Assembly (NCBI GenBank): GCA_043807765.1 | Contig: JAZDFQ010000073.1 | Span: forward strand, 116,354-180,353 | Reading direction: 5' to 3' | DNA: 64,000 bases | Source of the DNA: Stygiobacter sp043807765 | Lineage (GTDB): Bacteria > Bacteroidota > Ignavibacteria > Ignavibacteriales > Melioribacteraceae | Shown here: positions 63,540-64,000 of the stretch, piece after piece | How the letters are laid out: the number at the start of each line of letters is the position of its first letter | Position numbering within the stretch: position 1 is the first letter of the stretch | Notes under the pieces: generated by a model | Database searches by the model: none | Seen by the model: the letters and a program-made list of their open reading frames with translations, nothing else | Told to the model about the DNA's origin: nothing | Made by a program: the position numbers and the translations under genes

Positions 63540-63947
63540 TTATTCGCCATCTAATACCGACAAGAAATATCTGTATTTCATATCAGTGACAAGAATATGT
63601 GTTGCCCACCATTCTCTAACATAAGCAAACAGTTCTTCCGGCACAGAATCTTTGCGGTCTACAGTGTCTTCGCAAAGAGATGCAATCTTTAGTCTATAAG
63701 CCTTGTGTTCCTCCTTATGGCGGTCAAAATCCGGATAGTTGAGCTGTTGTAAAATCCGCTCTTCTTCTTTGAAATGATCTAAGGCATAAAAGGTTAGTTT
63801 GGTCAGCAGATCAGTAACTGTTTCGGAACGGACGGAAAAATCGTTCTTTGTTATCATCTGATTAATTATGCCAATTATTCTCTTGTGCTGTATGTCCAGC
63901 AGCTTGTCCCCAACACTAAAGGATGACGTCCATTCAATTTGTTCCAT
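63540..63947 (-). CDS. Bacteriohemerythrin
   Basis: 135 aa four-helix protein with a di-iron O2-binding site. All ligands are visible: His21 in DIQHK, His58 and Glu62 in HFKEEE, His77 and His81 in RHKEEH, His117 and Asp122 in HILVTDMKY. Single domain, no membrane segment, so a cytosolic O2 store, sensor or carrier. It lies upstream of the secreted propeller gene and near the O2-reducing respiratory operon, which fits an aerobic or microaerobic role. Confidence 0.95.
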   Translation of the reverse strand: MEQIEWTSSFSVGDKLLDIQHKRIIGIINQMITKNDFSVRSETVTDLLTKLTFYALDHFKEEERILQQLNYPDFDRHKEEHKAYRLKIASLCEDTVDRKDSVPEELFAYVREWWATHILVTDMKYRYFLSVLDGE

Positions 63948-64000
63948 ACTGCTATTTCCTACATCTATATGAGCAAAATCGGTTTTGTCAACGCAATTTT

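Noticed and set aside
1..64000. CRISPR array, insertion sequence or prophage
   Set aside because: No regularly spaced repeats, transposase, integrase or phage structural genes were seen.

Overview
The window is AT-rich, gene-dense bacterial chromosome, with most genes on the minus strand in long operons. It most resembles an Ignavibacteria-type member of the Bacteroidota/Chlorobiota/Ignavibacteriota branch. The evidence is a type IX secretion (T9SS) C-terminal sorting domain with the NYPNPFNP motif, a complete alternative complex III (ActA-F) joined to an A2-type cytochrome c oxidase, and a putative -7 box of the Bacteroidetes form TAnnTTTG. Taxonomy is inferred from gene content only. No phage, insertion sequence, CRISPR array or rRNA was recognised.

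Layout. 1-3.5 kb is a small accessory and repair region: zinc-ribbon protein fragment, 55-aa protein, a frameshifted HTH/WYL regulator, YjbQ, a four-helix-bundle protein, Ogt and LexA with a palindromic operator. 3.7-12.4 kb is a signalling block: a hybrid histidine kinase, a REC plus degenerate HD-GYP protein, a REC-HDOD protein and a PAS/GAF histidine kinase. 13.0-22.7 kb is a membrane complex operon, sulP, an HTH-EIIA fusion and hyfB/C/E/F/G/I-like genes. Its large subunit lacks the [NiFe] cysteines, so it is an energy-converting-hydrogenase-related (Ehr) complex and not a hydrogenase. 22.7-26.7 kb holds a candidate small RNA, small proteins, a lipoprotein, a membrane protein and a LuxR-type two-component pair.

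26.9-45.8 kb is mostly housekeeping: tRNA-Arg(ACG) beside tadA (the enzyme that edits it), adk, ftsE, a methyltransferase, pdxA, rho, folC, pyrD/pyrK, an RpiB-like protein, a mannose-1-phosphate guanylyltransferase, a DUF2971 protein, an MFS transporter, murB, comEC, an alkaline-phosphatase-fold enzyme, dtd and prmC.

45.8-60.5 kb is one respiratory operon transcribed leftward: actA, an unrecognised 57-aa protein, actB, actC, an actD-actE fusion, actF, a cytochrome c, sco, coxA, coxC, coxD, coxB, ctaB and a multi-TM cytochrome c protein, ending in a clear intrinsic terminator. It predicts quinol oxidation by alternative complex III, electron transfer through monohaem cytochromes, and O2 reduction by a proton-pumping oxidase. 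60.5-64 kb holds palindromic repeats, a decayed T9SS gene tail, a secreted double-propeller protein with a T9SS signal and a bacteriohemerythrin.

The least understood unit is the Ehr-SulP-EIIA operon. Other points for a second look are the extra small protein in the alternative complex III operon, the C-rich-loop small RNA candidate, the RpiB-like protein without its catalytic cysteine, and the tadA/tRNA-Arg(ACG) pairing.
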